A stretch of 64,000 bases of DNA from Amycolatopsis viridis (GCF_011758765.1 NZ_JAANOU010000001.1:2418001-2482000), one strand, 5' to 3'. Shown: positions 1 to 9,636, counted from the stretch's first letter. The notes: generated by a model from the sequence alone, not told the origin. A program made the numbers and translations.

Positions 1-1
1 G

Positions 2-3000
2 CTGGAACGGTTCGACGACCACACCGGCCAGATCCACCTCAACGGCCGCCGCTTCCGCCTGGTCACCGGCACCCACGGCCCGATCCACCTGGTCGAGGTC
101 GACGGGGTGACCCACCGGATCAGCCGCGACGAGGGCGGCGTGGTCCGCTCGCCGGCCCCGGCGCTGGTGGTCGCGACCCCGCTCGCCGTGGGCGACGAGG
201 TCGAGGCCGGCGCCCCGGTGCTGGTGCTGGAGAGCATGAAGATGGAGACCGTCCTGCGCGCGCCGTTCCGGGCGTTACTCAAGGAGTCGATGGTCTCCGT
301 GGGCAGCCAGGTGGAGACCGGGGCGGCGCTGCTGCGCCTGGAACCGCTCGCCGACGACGCCGCCGAGGCCGCCCCCGAGACGGCCGGGGCCGACCTGGAC
401 CTGCCGTCCGAACCGGACGGTCTCTCGGCCGCGCAGCGCGCCGAACGCGGGCTGGCCGATCTGCGCAGCATGCTGCTCGGGTTCGACGTCGACCCGCGCG
501 ACGGCGGCCGCACCCTCGCCCGCTACCTGGCCGCGCGGGCCGAGCTGCCGCAGCGTCCGCTGGAGGCCGAAACCGGCCTGCTGGAGGTCTTCGCCGACCT
601 GTCCGAGCTGTCCCGCAACAAGCCGGAGGGCGAGGAGACCAAGGCCGAGACGCGGGTGCACAGCCCGCGCGAGCACTTCCACACCTACCTGCAGAGCCTC
701 GACGCCGAGCGCGCCGGGCTGTCGGAAACCTTCCAGGGCCGGCTGACCCGCGTGCTCGGTCACTACGGGGTGGACAGCCTGGACCGCACGCCGGAGCTGG
801 AGGAGGCGGTCTTCCGGATCTTCCTCGCCCAGCAGCGCGCGGCGTCCGACGTCGCCGTGATCACCGCCCTGTTGCAGCAGTGGCTCACCGAGGCGCCGCC
901 GCACAACGGTCTGCGCCAGACCGTGGGCCAGGCGCTGGAGCACCTGATCCGCGCCACGCAGCTGCGCTTCCCGGTGGTCGGCGACCTCGCCCGGAGCCTG
1001 GTGTTCCGCTGGTTCGCCCAGCCGCTGCTGCGCCGTACCCGCGCCGAGGTCTACACCCGGGTCCGCCGCCACCTGAGCTACCTGGACGCCAACCCGGACG
1101 CGCCGGACCGCGACGAGCGCATCGCCGAGATGGTCGCCAGCCCCGAGCCGCTGGTGCGGCTGCTCGGCCAGCGCATCGGCCGCCCGGGTGCCGATCCCGG
1201 CCCGCTGCTGGAGGTGCTGAGCCGTCGCTACTACCGCGAGCACGGCGTGACGCGCGTGGAGACCGGCACCGCCGGCGGGCGCGCGTTCGTCACCGCCGGC
1301 TACGACCTGGACGGTCAGCGGCAGCTGCTGATCGCCACCGTTGCGGACTTCACCGAGCTGGCCGACGCGGTCCGCACGATCGTCGAGATCGCCGGCAAGA
1401 CCGAGCCGGGCGCCCTGGTCGCCGACATCTACCTGACCTGGACCGGTCAGCCCGCCGAGGCCGACCTGATGGCGGCCGAGCTGCGCGAGGTGCTGTCCGC
1501 GGTGGCGCTGCCGGGCAACCTGCGCCGCGTCACCACCACGGTCGCCGGGCGCAGCGGATCGGCGATGCACCACCACTTCACGTTCCGGCCGTCGTCGGCG
1601 GGCCTGACCGAGGACCGGCTGATCCGCGGTCTGCACCCGCTCATCGGGCAGCGGCTCCAGCTGCGCCGCCTGCGCAACTTCGACCTCACCCGGCTGCCCT
1701 CCGCCGACGAGGACGTCTACCTGCTGCGCTGCGTCGCGCCGAAGAACCCGTCCGACGAACGGCTGGTCGCGATGGCCCAGGTGCGCGACCTGACCCCGCT
1801 GCGCGACGACGAGGGCCGCATCCTCGCACTGCCCGCGGTGGAGGGCGCGCTCGGCGCGTGCCTGGACGCGATCCGCAAGGTGCAGGCCCAGCGGCCGGCG
1901 AAGAAGCGGCTCGACACCAACCGGATCTTCCTCTACGTGTGGCCGCCGAGCGACCTCTCGCCGGAGGACCTGAACACGGTCGCGCAGCGCGTGGTGCCGA
2001 CCACCGCGGGCGCCGGTGTGGAGGAGGTGCTGTTCCTCGGCCGCCAGCGCGACCAGGAGACCGGCGAGCTGCAGCCCGTCGCGGTGCGCGTGTCCTACGA
2101 CGCCACCGGGGTGCGGCTGGCCGTCACCGACCCGCCCACGGAGCTGATCCAGCCGCTGGACGACTACGGCCAGAAGGTGCTGCGCGCGCGGCGCCGCGGC
2201 ACGGTCTACCCGTACGAGCTGACCGCGATGCTCGCCGGTGAGGGTGGCTCGTTCACCGAGTACGACCTCGACGACGCGGGCGCGCTGGTCCCGGTGGAGC
2301 GCGAGAAGGGGCTCAACAAGGCCGGGATCGTGGCGGGCGTGGCCACCACACCGACCGAGCGGTACCCGGAGGGCGTCAAACGCGTGGTGCTGCTGGGCGA
2401 TCCGACGAAGGCGCTCGGGGCACTGTCCGAACCGGAATGTTCGCGGATCATCGCTGCGCTGGACCTGGCCGACCGGCTGCAGGTGCCCGTCGAGTGGTAC
2501 GCGTTGTCCGCGGGCGCCCGGATCGCGATGGACTCCGGCACGGAGAACATGGACTGGATCGCCGCGGCCCTGCGCCGCATCGTCGGGTTCACCCAGGACG
2601 GTGGCGAGATCAACATCGTGGTCGCCGGCATCAACGTCGGTGCCCAGCCGTACTGGAACGCCGAGGCGACGATGCTCATGCACACCAAGGGCATCCTCGT
2701 GATGACGCCGGACTCGGCGATGGTGCTCACCGGCAAGCAGTCGCTGGACTTCTCCGGCGGAGTGTCGGCCGAGGACAACTTCGGCATCGGCGGCTACGAC
2801 CGGGTGATGGGGCCGAACGGGCAGGCGCAGTACTGGGCGCCCGACCTCGGCGCCGCGCACGCGGTGCTGATGAGCCACTACGACCACACCTACGTGCTGC
2901 CGGGTGAGACCGCTCCACGGCGGGCCGTCACCACCGACCCGGTCGACCGGGACATCTCGGACTACCCGCACGCGATCGTCGGGTCCGACTTCACCACGGT

Positions 3001-3862
3001 GGGGCAGATCTTCTCGCGGGAGACCAACCCGGACCGCAAGAAGCCGTTCGACATCCGGACCGTGATGCGCGCGCTGGCCGATCAGGACCACGTGATCCTG
3101 GAACGCTGGGCGGGCATGGCGGACGCGGAGACCGCGGTGGTGCAGGACGTGCACCTGGGTGGCTACCCGGTGTGCCTGCTGGGCATCGAGTCGCGGTCGG
3201 TGCCGCGGCGCGGCTTCCCGCCCACCGACGGCCCGGACACCTACACCGCGGGCACGCTCTTCCCGCGCTCGTCGAAGAAGGCGGCCCGCGCGATCAACGC
3301 GGCCAGCGGCAACCGGCCGCTGGTGGTGCTGGCGAACCTGTCCGGGTTCGACGGGTCCCCGGAGTCGATGCGCAAGCTCCAGCTGGAGTACGGCGCGGAG
3401 ATCGGCCGGGCGATCGTGAACTTCCGCGGGCCGATCGTGTTCTGCGTCATCTCGCGCTACCACGGCGGGGCGTTCGTGGTGTTCTCCAAGACGTTGAACC
3501 CGAACATGACGGTGCTGGCCGTGGACGGCTCGTTCGCGTCGGTCCTCGGCGGTGCGCCCGCGGCGGCGGTGGTGTTCGCCCAGGACGTCAACTCCCGCAC
3601 GGCGAACGACCCGCGGGTGACGGAGCTGGAGGCGCGGATCTCCGCCGCCGACAGCGCTTCCCGCGCCGAGCTGGTCACCCAGCTGGCCGACGTCCGTGCT
3701 TCGGTGCGGGCGGAGAAGCTGGGCGAGGTCGCGGCCGAGTTCGACAGCGTGCACTCCATCCAGCGGGCGCAGCGCGTCGGCTCGGTCGACGCGATCATCC
3801 GCCCGGAGGAGCTGCGGCCGCAGATCATCGCCGCCATCGAGCGCGGCCTGGCGCGGGCCTAG
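2..3862 (+). CDS. Fused biotin-dependent acyl-CoA carboxylase, 3' part (biotin carrier plus carboxyltransferase)
   Basis: The frame is open from nucleotide 2, so the 5' end lies outside the window; 1286 residues are visible. A biotinyl domain with the ESMKMET motif puts the biotinylated lysine at codon 239-241 (visible residue 80). A long alpha-helical and mixed region follows, then a carboxyltransferase domain from about residue 785 to the end, with Gly-rich stretches such as GGVSAEDNFGIGG. The architecture fits actinobacterial single-chain carboxylases of about 1,800 residues, in which biotin carboxylase precedes the biotin carrier and a fused carboxyltransferase. The inferred reaction is ATP- and bicarbonate-dependent carboxylation of an acyl-CoA, probably acetyl-, propionyl- or longer-chain. 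The substrate cannot be read from the sequence. The gene ends 39 bp before a convergent gene, with a hairpin between. Confidence 0.85.
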   Translation: MERFDDHTGQIHLNGRRFRLVTGTHGPIHLVEVDGVTHRISRDEGGVVRSPAPALVVATPLAVGDEVEAGAPVLVLESMKMETVLRAPFRALLKESMVSVGSQVETGAALLRLEPLADDAAEAAPETAGADLDLPSEPDGLSAAQRAERGLADLRSMLLGFDVDPRDGGRTLARYLAARAELPQRPLEAETGLLEVFADLSELSRNKPEGEETKAETRVHSPREHFHTYLQSLDAERAGLSETFQGRLTRVLGHYGVDSLDRTPELEEAVFRIFLAQQRAASDVAVITALLQQWLTEAPPHNGLRQTVGQALEHLIRATQLRFPVVGDLARSLVFRWFAQPLLRRTRAEVYTRVRRHLSYLDANPDAPDRDERIAEMVASPEPLVRLLGQRIGRPGADPGPLLEVLSRRYYREHGVTRVETGTAGGRAFVTAGYDLDGQRQLLIATVADFTELADAVRTIVEIAGKTEPGALVADIYLTWTGQPAEADLMAAELREVLSAVALPGNLRRVTTTVAGRSGSAMHHHFTFRPSSAGLTEDRLIRGLHPLIGQRLQLRRLRNFDLTRLPSADEDVYLLRCVAPKNPSDERLVAMAQVRDLTPLRDDEGRILALPAVEGALGACLDAIRKVQAQRPAKKRLDTNRIFLYVWPPSDLSPEDLNTVAQRVVPTTAGAGVEEVLFLGRQRDQETGELQPVAVRVSYDATGVRLAVTDPPTELIQPLDDYGQKVLRARRRGTVYPYELTAMLAGEGGSFTEYDLDDAGALVPVEREKGLNKAGIVAGVATTPTERYPEGVKRVVLLGDPTKALGALSEPECSRIIAALDLADRLQVPVEWYALSAGARIAMDSGTENMDWIAAALRRIVGFTQDGGEINIVVAGINVGAQPYWNAEATMLMHTKGILVMTPDSAMVLTGKQSLDFSGGVSAEDNFGIGGYDRVMGPNGQAQYWAPDLGAAHAVLMSHYDHTYVLPGETAPRRAVTTDPVDRDISDYPHAIVGSDFTTVGQIFSRETNPDRKKPFDIRTVMRALADQDHVILERWAGMADAETAVVQDVHLGGYPVCLLGIESRSVPRRGFPPTDGPDTYTAGTLFPRSSKKAARAINAASGNRPLVVLANLSGFDGSPESMRKLQLEYGAEIGRAIVNFRGPIVFCVISRYHGGAFVVFSKTLNPNMTVLAVDGSFASVLGGAPAAAVVFAQDVNSRTANDPRVTELEARISAADSASRAELVTQLADVRASVRAEKLGEVAAEFDSVHSIQRAQRVGSVDAIIRPEELRPQIIAAIERGLARA

Positions 3863-3869
3863 GTGTGGT

Positions 3870-3900
3870 GGCGTCCGGGCGGTCCGCCCGGCCGGACGCC
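3870..3900. terminator. Hairpin between convergent genes
   Basis: Arms GGCGTCCGG (3870-3878) and CCGGACGCC (3892-3900) are perfect complements and enclose a second possible stem (CCGGGC/GCCCGG). It lies between the carboxylase stop and the stop of the convergent hydrolase, with no T-tract. A bidirectional terminator is the likely role. Confidence 0.5.
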
Positions 3901-3901
3901 G

Positions 3902-5125
3902 TCACACTCCGGCGTGGCGGGTGCGGGCGACCGCCCGGAGCACCCGCCGCGCGGCCCGGTCGACCGGGCCGTCCCCGGCGACCACCACGCCGAGCGCGGG
4001 GAACAGCGTGCGCAGGCGGGCGGCCTCGGCCGGGTCGTGCAACACCAGGTGCCCGCCCTCGCCCCGCTCGGCCATCCGCGCGGCGAACTCCCGCGCCCGG
4101 CCCTGGTCGTCCACCACGACGTCGGGAACCTCGTGCCCGTCGGCGCGCACCTCGGCGCCGGCCGCCTCGAACGCGGACGCCACCGCCCGCGCGAAGCGGC
4201 TCGCGCCGGTGACGACCACCAGGTGGCCGTCGAAATCCGCGGCCCGGGCACGCCGGAGGCTCCGGCTCTCCGGCGCGCCCTCGATGTGCTCGACCAGCTC
4301 GGCCGCGCACCGCGCGATCACGTCCGGCCGCTCCCGGGGAATCCAGTGCCCGCCGGGCAGCCGCCGCACCCACAGCCGTGGCACCCACCGCGTCACCTCG
4401 GTCTGCAGGGCGGGCGTCACGTAGGGATCGCCGAGCGGGGCGAGCACCTGCACCGGGATCTCCACCGTTCGCGGCCGCGGCCGGGACAGGTGGGCCCCGA
4501 TGTTGGCCCGGTACAGCTCCAGCCCGTGCACCGCATCCGCCACCGCGGGGCGGCCGGCGGCGCTGCCGGACACCTTCCTGAGCAGCTGCCGGCCCAGGCC
4601 GGAGCGCCAGCCCAGCTCGGGCACGAGCGGGATCTGGAAGAACAGGATGTAGGTCGAGTGGAGCAGCTGCCGCAGCGCGGGCGCCCAGCGCGCGGGATTG
4701 CGCAGCCGGCTGCGGAACCAGTCGGCGGCGTGGTCCAGGGACGGGCCGGAGATCGAGGTGAACGACGCGATCCGGCCGCGCAGCGCGTCCGAGGTGACGG
4801 CGTGCCAGCTCTGGACCGAGCCCCAGTCGTGGGCGATCAGGTGCGCCGGCCGGTCCGGGCTGACTGCCGCGAGCACCGCGGTGAGGTCCTCGGTGAGCCG
4901 GTCGAGCCGGTAGTCCGCACGGCGCGCCGGGCGGTCGGACTCGCCGGCGCCGCGCACGTCGTAGGTGACGACGTGGAACCGGGACGCCAGCTCGGCCACC
5001 ACGCCGTCCCACACCGTGCGGTCGTCGGGGTAGCCGTGCACGCACACCACGACCGGGGCGGCCGGGTCCCCGGTTTCCGCGACCGCGATCCGCGTGCCGT
5101 CGCGGGACACCACTCGCCGGACCAC
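3902..5125 (-). CDS. EphD-like alpha/beta hydrolase with degenerate short-chain-dehydrogenase tail
   Basis: This 407-residue protein has an N-terminal alpha/beta hydrolase fold of the epoxide hydrolase/haloalkane dehalogenase type. It shows an HGYPDD oxyanion segment (about residue 30), nucleophile Asp100 in HDWGS and a late histidine in GGHW. From about residue 295 the chain begins like an SDR (VVVTGASRFARAVASAF), but the domain is only about 110 residues long and has no SDR Tyr-x3-Lys. Mycobacterial EphD has the same order with a complete SDR domain, so I infer a shrunken EphD homologue. The start is GTG at 5125, preceded by a GAGGAGG ribosome site. Substrate unknown; hydrolysis of an epoxide or ester in the cytoplasm is the inference. 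Confidence 0.75.
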   Translation of the reverse strand: MVRRVVSRDGTRIAVAETGDPAAPVVVCVHGYPDDRTVWDGVVAELASRFHVVTYDVRGAGESDRPARRADYRLDRLTEDLTAVLAAVSPDRPAHLIAHDWGSVQSWHAVTSDALRGRIASFTSISGPSLDHAADWFRSRLRNPARWAPALRQLLHSTYILFFQIPLVPELGWRSGLGRQLLRKVSGSAAGRPAVADAVHGLELYRANIGAHLSRPRPRTVEIPVQVLAPLGDPYVTPALQTEVTRWVPRLWVRRLPGGHWIPRERPDVIARCAAELVEHIEGAPESRSLRRARAADFDGHLVVVTGASRFARAVASAFEAAGAEVRADGHEVPDVVVDDQGRAREFAARMAERGEGGHLVLHDPAEAARLRTLFPALGVVVAGDGPVDRAARRVLRAVARTRHAGV

Positions 5126-5473
5126 GCCGCCTCCTCGCTCAAGCTATTACCCGAAGTAACACCCAGCGCGGTCGAGCATCGACGGCGGCCGGGGCGTTGT
5201 CAAGGGCGGCCACGGTGATCATTCCACCCGCGCGAGTGACGCACCAAGGGCGGATGTCCTGTGCTGCAACGGACATCCCTGCGCCGCGGGCGGTTGATCG
5301 GTTTTCCGGTGCCGACCAGCGGCAGCGGCTCCGGTGGCGCTGGCGGGTGGTGATCACAAGGTGGTCTGCGTCACAACTGCGGCCCAGATCTGCCGCCGGG
5401 CTCCCGGGCATCCGGTCCGCGGGCCGATCACGGTGCGGCCCGGAATCCGTTGACACGAACAGAACCCGGCATC
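5126..5473. other. 348-bp intergenic region with divergent promoters and an inverted repeat
   Basis: No credible gene is seen here. Near 5126-5160 the minus strand carries an AT-richer patch (GGTAATAG) suited to a promoter for the hydrolase. A TTGACA box at 5450-5455 could be the -35 element for the secreted-protein gene at 5474, which would then have a very short leader. A perfect inverted repeat at 5252-5278 is listed separately. Confidence 0.5.
5252..5278. promoter_or_regulatory. Perfect 8-bp inverted repeat, possible operator
   Basis: GGATGTCC (5252-5259) and GGACATCC (5271-5278) are exact reverse complements separated by 11 bp. The 19-bp centre-to-centre spacing would put both half-sites nearly on the same DNA face, as expected of a dimeric regulator site. 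The regulator is unknown. Confidence 0.4.
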
Positions 5474-5847
5474 ATGAACGTTCGTCGCTTCGCGATCGCC
5501 GGGCTGCTGGCCTTCCGTTGTCGTTCGGCGCCGCGGGCATCGCCTCGGCCGACAGCTACGGCTCGTCCAGCGCGTCCGCCGGCCCCTGCGGCGCCGTGAT
5601 CACCAGCACCGGCGCGGTCGCGGGCCACGACAACGACGGCCGGGATCACCATTGCGCCGCCTACTACGACTCGGTCCTGTCGGCCGGCCCGTACGGGGCC
5701 GGTGGCGGGTACACCGTGTCCGGCACCGACGGTCACAGCGCCTTCTCCGCCGGCAAGTGGGCGTGGGCCGGGCCGGGCGGCGCGCACTCCGGGGAGACGC
5801 ACGCGACCGCCGGTCACCACCACACCCACGACTGGGACGGCAACTGA
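5474..5847 (+). pseudogene. Small secreted Gly/His-rich protein interrupted by a frameshift in its signal peptide
   Basis: ATG at 5474 opens a typical export signal (MNVRRFAIAGLLAF). The frame is lost at about 5513-5517, and the hydrophobic core and cleavage region (LSFGAAGIASA) continue in the +1-offset frame to the stop at 5847. One missing base, probably in the C-run of TTCCG, explains the break. The rejoined product would be about 124 residues: a signal peptide, then a Gly-, Ser- and His-rich mature part with two cysteines and a histidine cluster near the end (HATAGHHHTH). It could be a real null allele or a sequencing error. Function is unknown; the histidines suggest metal binding only weakly. 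Confidence 0.55.
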
Positions 5848-5965
5848 GGCGGTCCGCAGCGCATCTCGTCCGGCGGTGGCTCCCGCCCGGATGGGGGGCC
5901 ACCGCTTCCGCGTCCCGCCGATGGCCGTCCGGTGTGGACGGATCGGACCGTCCTCAGTGGACGGC

Positions 5966-6262
5966 TCAGCCGCCGGCCATGGCGCCCATCACGAGGAACG
6001 GTTCGGCGCCCGAGGCCACCGGTGCGGGCAGCGGGGCGTCCGGCTCCTGGTGCGAGAGGTCCTGCTCGCAGGCGAAGAACCGCACGAACGTCCGTCGCTT
6101 CCCGGTGCCGTGCTCGCGGATCGTGCCGCACAGCACCGGGTACCGGGCTTCCAGCGCGTCCAGCACGGCGCGCTGCGTCACCGGGCCGTCGAGATCCAGC
6201 TCGACCTCACCGTCGATGTGCGCGATGGTGCGCAGGTGCGCTGGCAGGTGAACGCGGATCAT
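5966..6262 (-). CDS. MoaD/ThiS-family ubiquitin-fold protein with C-terminal Gly-Gly
   Basis: This 98-residue protein starts with a beta-strand pattern ([11 protein letters not shown]) and ends MGAMAGG. The family has a beta-grasp fold whose terminal Gly-Gly is adenylated and converted to a thiocarboxylate for sulfur transfer, or conjugated to proteins. Length and the diglycine end fit a functional carrier. The start codon overlaps the stop of the upstream beta-propeller gene (6259-6262), so the two are co-transcribed and probably translationally coupled. No MoeB/ThiF-type activating enzyme lies next to it. A role in molybdopterin or thiamin synthesis is not indicated by neighbours; the partner is the propeller protein. 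Confidence 0.8.
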   Translation of the reverse strand: MIRVHLPAHLRTIAHIDGEVELDLDGPVTQRAVLDALEARYPVLCGTIREHGTGKRRTFVRFFACEQDLSHQEPDAPLPAPVASGAEPFLVMGAMAGG

Positions 6263-7374
6263 GGCAGCGTCTGGACCTCCACCGAAAGGACGGCAGGCAG
6301 ATCCCGCACGATCGGCGCCCAGGTGTCCCCGGAATCGGCCGAGGCGTACACCTGTCCGCCGGTGGTGCCGAAGTAGATTCCGCACGACTCCAGCGAGTCC
6401 ACCGCCATCGCGTCCCGAAGCACGTTGACGTAGCAGTTCTCCTGCGGCAGCCCGGCGGTGAGCGGTTCCCACTCGGAGCCGCCGGTGCGGCTGCGGTACA
6501 CCCGCAGCCGGCCTTCCGGCGGGAAGTGGTGCTCGTCGCTCTTGATCGGCACCACGTACACCGTGTCCGGCTCGTGCGCGTGCACGTCGATGACGAACCC
6601 GAAGTCGGTGGGCAGGTCGCCGCTGATCTCGTACCAGTTGCCGCCACCGTCGTCGCTGCGCATGACGTCCCAGTGCTTCTGCATGAACAGCACGTCCGGG
6701 CGCTGCGGGTGCCGCGCGATGTGGTGCACGCAGTGGCCCACCTCGGCGTCCGGATCCGGGATCTGGCCCGACCGCAGGCCGTGGTTGATCGGCTGCCACG
6801 TCTTGCCGCCGTCCTCGGTGCGGAACGCGCCGGCCGCGGAGATGGCGATGATCAGCCGGTTCGGGTCACGCGGGTCCTGGATGACGGTGTGCAGGCACAT
6901 GCCGCCCGCGCCCGGCTGCCACTGCGGGCCCGAACCGTGCCCGCGCAGGCCGGGCAGCTCCTGCCAGCTCGCGCCCGCGTCGTTCGAGCGGAACAGCGCT
7001 GCGTCCTCGACCCCGGCGTAGACCAGGTCGGGATCGGTCAGCGACGGCTCCAGGTGCCACACCCGGGCGAACTCCCACGGGTGCGGTGTGCCGTCGTACC
7101 ACTGGTGGGTGCCCGGCACGCCGTCGTAGGCGAACTCGTTGCCCACCGGCTGCCAGGTCTTCCCGCCGTCGTCGGACCGCTGGATCAGCTGGCCGAACCA
7201 GCTGGTCGACTGGGAGGCGAAGATCCGGTCCGGATCGGCGGGCGAGCCCTTGACGTGGTAGATCTCCCAGCCCGGGAAGTGCGGCCCGCTCACCGCCCAG
7301 TCGGTGCGCCGCTCGTCGGAGGTCAGGACGAACGCACCCTTGCGGGTGCCGACCAGCACGCGAACCCCGCTCAT
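6259..7374 (-). CDS. Sialidase-like BNR/Asp-box beta-propeller protein
   Basis: This 371-residue protein has at least five recognisable Asp-box-like motifs ([44 protein letters not shown]) spaced as in a six-bladed propeller of the sialidase or photosystem-assembly type. No signal peptide or membrane segment is seen, so it is probably cytoplasmic. The sialidase catalytic arginine triad cannot be assigned, so the family name should not be read as an activity. ATG at 7374 is preceded by GGAAGGAG. It overlaps the following MoaD/ThiS-like gene by 4 bp, which suggests a shared function. Confidence 0.75.
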   Translation of the reverse strand: MSGVRVLVGTRKGAFVLTSDERRTDWAVSGPHFPGWEIYHVKGSPADPDRIFASQSTSWFGQLIQRSDDGGKTWQPVGNEFAYDGVPGTHQWYDGTPHPWEFARVWHLEPSLTDPDLVYAGVEDAALFRSNDAGASWQELPGLRGHGSGPQWQPGAGGMCLHTVIQDPRDPNRLIIAISAAGAFRTEDGGKTWQPINHGLRSGQIPDPDAEVGHCVHHIARHPQRPDVLFMQKHWDVMRSDDGGGNWYEISGDLPTDFGFVIDVHAHEPDTVYVVPIKSDEHHFPPEGRLRVYRSRTGGSEWEPLTAGLPQENCYVNVLRDAMAVDSLESCGIYFGTTGGQVYASADSGDTWAPIVRDLPAVLSVEVQTLP

Positions 7375-7481
7375 CGCCGCTCCTTCCCACAGCCGGTCAC
7401 CAGACCCTAGGGAGCGCGGCCGGGGCGCGTCTTCTCCAATCTTGCGGTGTGCCGCCGTCCCCGGTGACCGGTCCGGGTGCG

Positions 7482-8309
7482 TCAGACCTTGCGCCAGTCG
7501 TCGTGGCCGAGGGCGGACGCGCCCTGCGGGCCCATCAGCAGCATGCCGCCGTCCACCACGTAGGACGAGCCGGTCACGTAGCTCGCCGCGGGCGTGGTCA
7601 GGAACGCGACCACCGCGGCGACCTCCTGCGCGTGCCCGGTCCGGCCGAGCGGCACCCCCGGGCGCACCTGGTCGTGCGGGTTCACGTCCGTCTGGCCGGT
7701 CATCGGCGTGGAGATCTCGCCCGGCGCGACCGAATTGACCGTGATGCCGTACTCGGCCAGCTCCAGCGCGAGCACCTTCGTCAACATGCCCAGCCCGGCC
7801 TTCGCCGCGCAGTAGGGCGCCGCGCCGACCTTCGGGGCGTGCTCGTGCACGCTGGTGATGTTCACGATCCGCCCGCCCTGGCCGGCTTCGATCATGTGCC
7901 GCGCCGCCCGCTGCGCGCACAGGAACGCGCCGTCGAGGTCCACGCTCAGCACGTGCCGCCAGGTGTCGAAGTCCATGTCCATCGCCCGCTGGCCGGTGCC
8001 CGTGCCGGCGCAGTTCACCAGCACGTCCACGCCGCCGAGCGCCTCGGCCAGCTCGTCGATGGCCGCCGCGGCCGTGGGCAGGTCACCCAGGTCCAGGCGG
8101 CGCACCTCGGCGCGGGCCCCGGCCTCGCGGACCTGCTCGGCGGTCGCCTCCGCACCCGCGGAGTCGCGGTGCCAGGTGATGCCGACGTCCACCCCGCCAC
8201 CACCGAGCGCGACCGCGATCGCGCGCCCGATGCCGGAATCGGAGCCCGTGACGATCGCCGTGCGCGGCCGTCCGCCCTGTTCTGCCGGGAGGGGAGCTGT
8301 CTGCGTCAT
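7482..8309 (-). CDS. SDR-family NAD(P)-dependent oxidoreductase
   Basis: A 275-residue classical short-chain dehydrogenase. The cofactor motif TGSDSGIG lies at about residue 21, followed by NCAG, the catalytic serine in NITSVHE and the YCAAK (Tyr-x3-Lys) pair. The C-terminal VDGG element is typical of glucose-1-dehydrogenase and 3-oxoacyl reductase relatives. It reduces or oxidises an unidentified alcohol/ketone substrate. It stands alone on the minus strand, 30 bp after the end of no related gene and 107 bp from the propeller gene start, so it gives no pathway context. Confidence 0.8.
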   Translation of the reverse strand: MTQTAPLPAEQGGRPRTAIVTGSDSGIGRAIAVALGGGGVDVGITWHRDSAGAEATAEQVREAGARAEVRRLDLGDLPTAAAAIDELAEALGGVDVLVNCAGTGTGQRAMDMDFDTWRHVLSVDLDGAFLCAQRAARHMIEAGQGGRIVNITSVHEHAPKVGAAPYCAAKAGLGMLTKVLALELAEYGITVNSVAPGEISTPMTGQTDVNPHDQVRPGVPLGRTGHAQEVAAVVAFLTTPAASYVTGSSYVVDGGMLLMGPQGASALGHDDWRKV

Positions 8310-8339
8310 GCCCCGCCACCTACCCGCCGCCCGGGCGGC

Positions 8340-9515
8340 CTAACCCACCGGACCCTCGACCAGGGTGGTGCTCGCGCTGTGCTGCTGACCCGCCTGGTCC
8401 AGCCAGGTGAGGGTGACGTTGTTGCCCGGGTGCAGCGTGTCCATCACCGCGGTCAGATCCGTCGCCGACCCGACCGCGCGGCCGTCCAGCTGGGTGATGA
8501 CGTCGCCGACGACGAGCCCCGCGTCGTCGGCCGGGCCGCCCGGGACCACCTGCTGCACCAGCGCGCCCGGGCCGCCGGCGTCGCTCACCGACACCCCGAG
8601 GAACGCCGACGCTCCGATGTGGACGGTGTCCGAGGCGTGGCCCGCCTCGATCTGCCGGGTCAGGGTCAGCGCATCGTCGATCGGGATGGCGAACCCGCTC
8701 ACCCCGGCGGGCTCACGTCCGGGGCGGCCGAACTGGTAGCCGGTCGAGGCGGCGGTGTTCATCCCGATCACCCGGCCCTGCGCATCGGCCAGCGCACCAC
8801 CCGAATCGCCCGACTGGATGTTCGCGTCCACCTGGATCAGCCCGGTCAGCTGTTCCGAGCTGCCCGACGACTCGTCCGTCGCGGTGATCGACTGGTTCAA
8901 CGCCGTCACCTTGCCGGGGGAGACGCTCGGTGCGCCGCCGTCGCCGCCGGCGTTGCCCAGTCCCACCACCGGGTCACCGGCCGCCACCGGCGACGAGTCA
9001 CCGGTGGTGACCGTGCCCAGGCCGGAGGCGTCCTGCAGCTGCAGCACCGCCACGTCCCGCGTCCGGCTGTAGCCGAGCACCTCGGCCCGGTAGGTGCGGC
9101 CGGTGTCCACGTCGGTCGCCTTGATGCTGGTGGCCCCGGCCACGACGTGGTTGTTGGTCAGCACCTTGCCGTCGGCGCTGAGCACCATCCCGGTTCCCGC
9201 GGCCTGCTGCCCGGAGTAGCCGAGCGTGGAATAGACGTCGACCAGCCCGGGCGCGACCTTGTCCGTGACCGCCTGCACGTCGAGCGTGCTGCTGCTGGTC
9301 TGGCGGTTGTGCAGGGTGCGGTCCAGCGGGGCGGAGGTGCCCCCGGTCGGCAGCGAGTCGCGCCCCAGGTCCCACGCCACGAAACCGAGCGCGACCAGCA
9401 CCACCAGGCCGAGCGCGCTCAGCAGCGCGCGCGGTCCGCGCCGGCGCCGCCGGGGCGGCTGCGGCGGTGGTGGCGGCGGAGCCCAGGGATCGTGGTGCGG
9501 TGGGTAGTAGGTCAT
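8340..9515 (-). CDS. Membrane-anchored trypsin-like serine protease with PDZ domain (HtrA type)
   Basis: A 391-residue protein. A cytoplasmic proline/arginine-rich head (PPPPPPQPP, RRRRR) precedes one hydrophobic anchor at about residues 31-50. The protease domain follows with the triad His in TNNHVV, Asp in RDVAVL and Ser in GDSGG, then a C-terminal PDZ domain. The topology puts protease and PDZ outside the membrane, as in actinobacterial HtrA/PepD proteins that handle misfolded envelope proteins. ATG at 9515 has a GGAGGAG ribosome site. No sensor kinase or sigma factor lies beside it. Confidence 0.85.
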   Translation of the reverse strand: MTYYPPHHDPWAPPPPPPQPPRRRRRGPRALLSALGLVVLVALGFVAWDLGRDSLPTGGTSAPLDRTLHNRQTSSSTLDVQAVTDKVAPGLVDVYSTLGYSGQQAAGTGMVLSADGKVLTNNHVVAGATSIKATDVDTGRTYRAEVLGYSRTRDVAVLQLQDASGLGTVTTGDSSPVAAGDPVVGLGNAGGDGGAPSVSPGKVTALNQSITATDESSGSSEQLTGLIQVDANIQSGDSGGALADAQGRVIGMNTAASTGYQFGRPGREPAGVSGFAIPIDDALTLTRQIEAGHASDTVHIGASAFLGVSVSDAGGPGALVQQVVPGGPADDAGLVVGDVITQLDGRAVGSATDLTAVMDTLHPGNNVTLTWLDQAGQQHSASTTLVEGPVG

Positions 9516-9636
9516 GGGTGCCTCTCCTCCGCCGTCCAGTGAACCCCTCCTCCCTGAGATTCGCCTGCGGCGCGACCGTGAAACACCTGAGAGGACCCCG
9601 CGTTTGTGAAGTTGACCAAGGGGTACACCGGAGCCG

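Noticed and set aside
275-3754. A 1,159-codon open frame opposite the carboxylase gene
   Set aside because: It is an Arg/His/Val-rich shadow of a clear coding strand, as is common in high-GC DNA. It has no domain pattern.
6259-7374. True sialidase
   Set aside because: Asp-boxes are present, but the catalytic arginine triad and Tyr/Glu pair cannot be assigned and there is no export signal.
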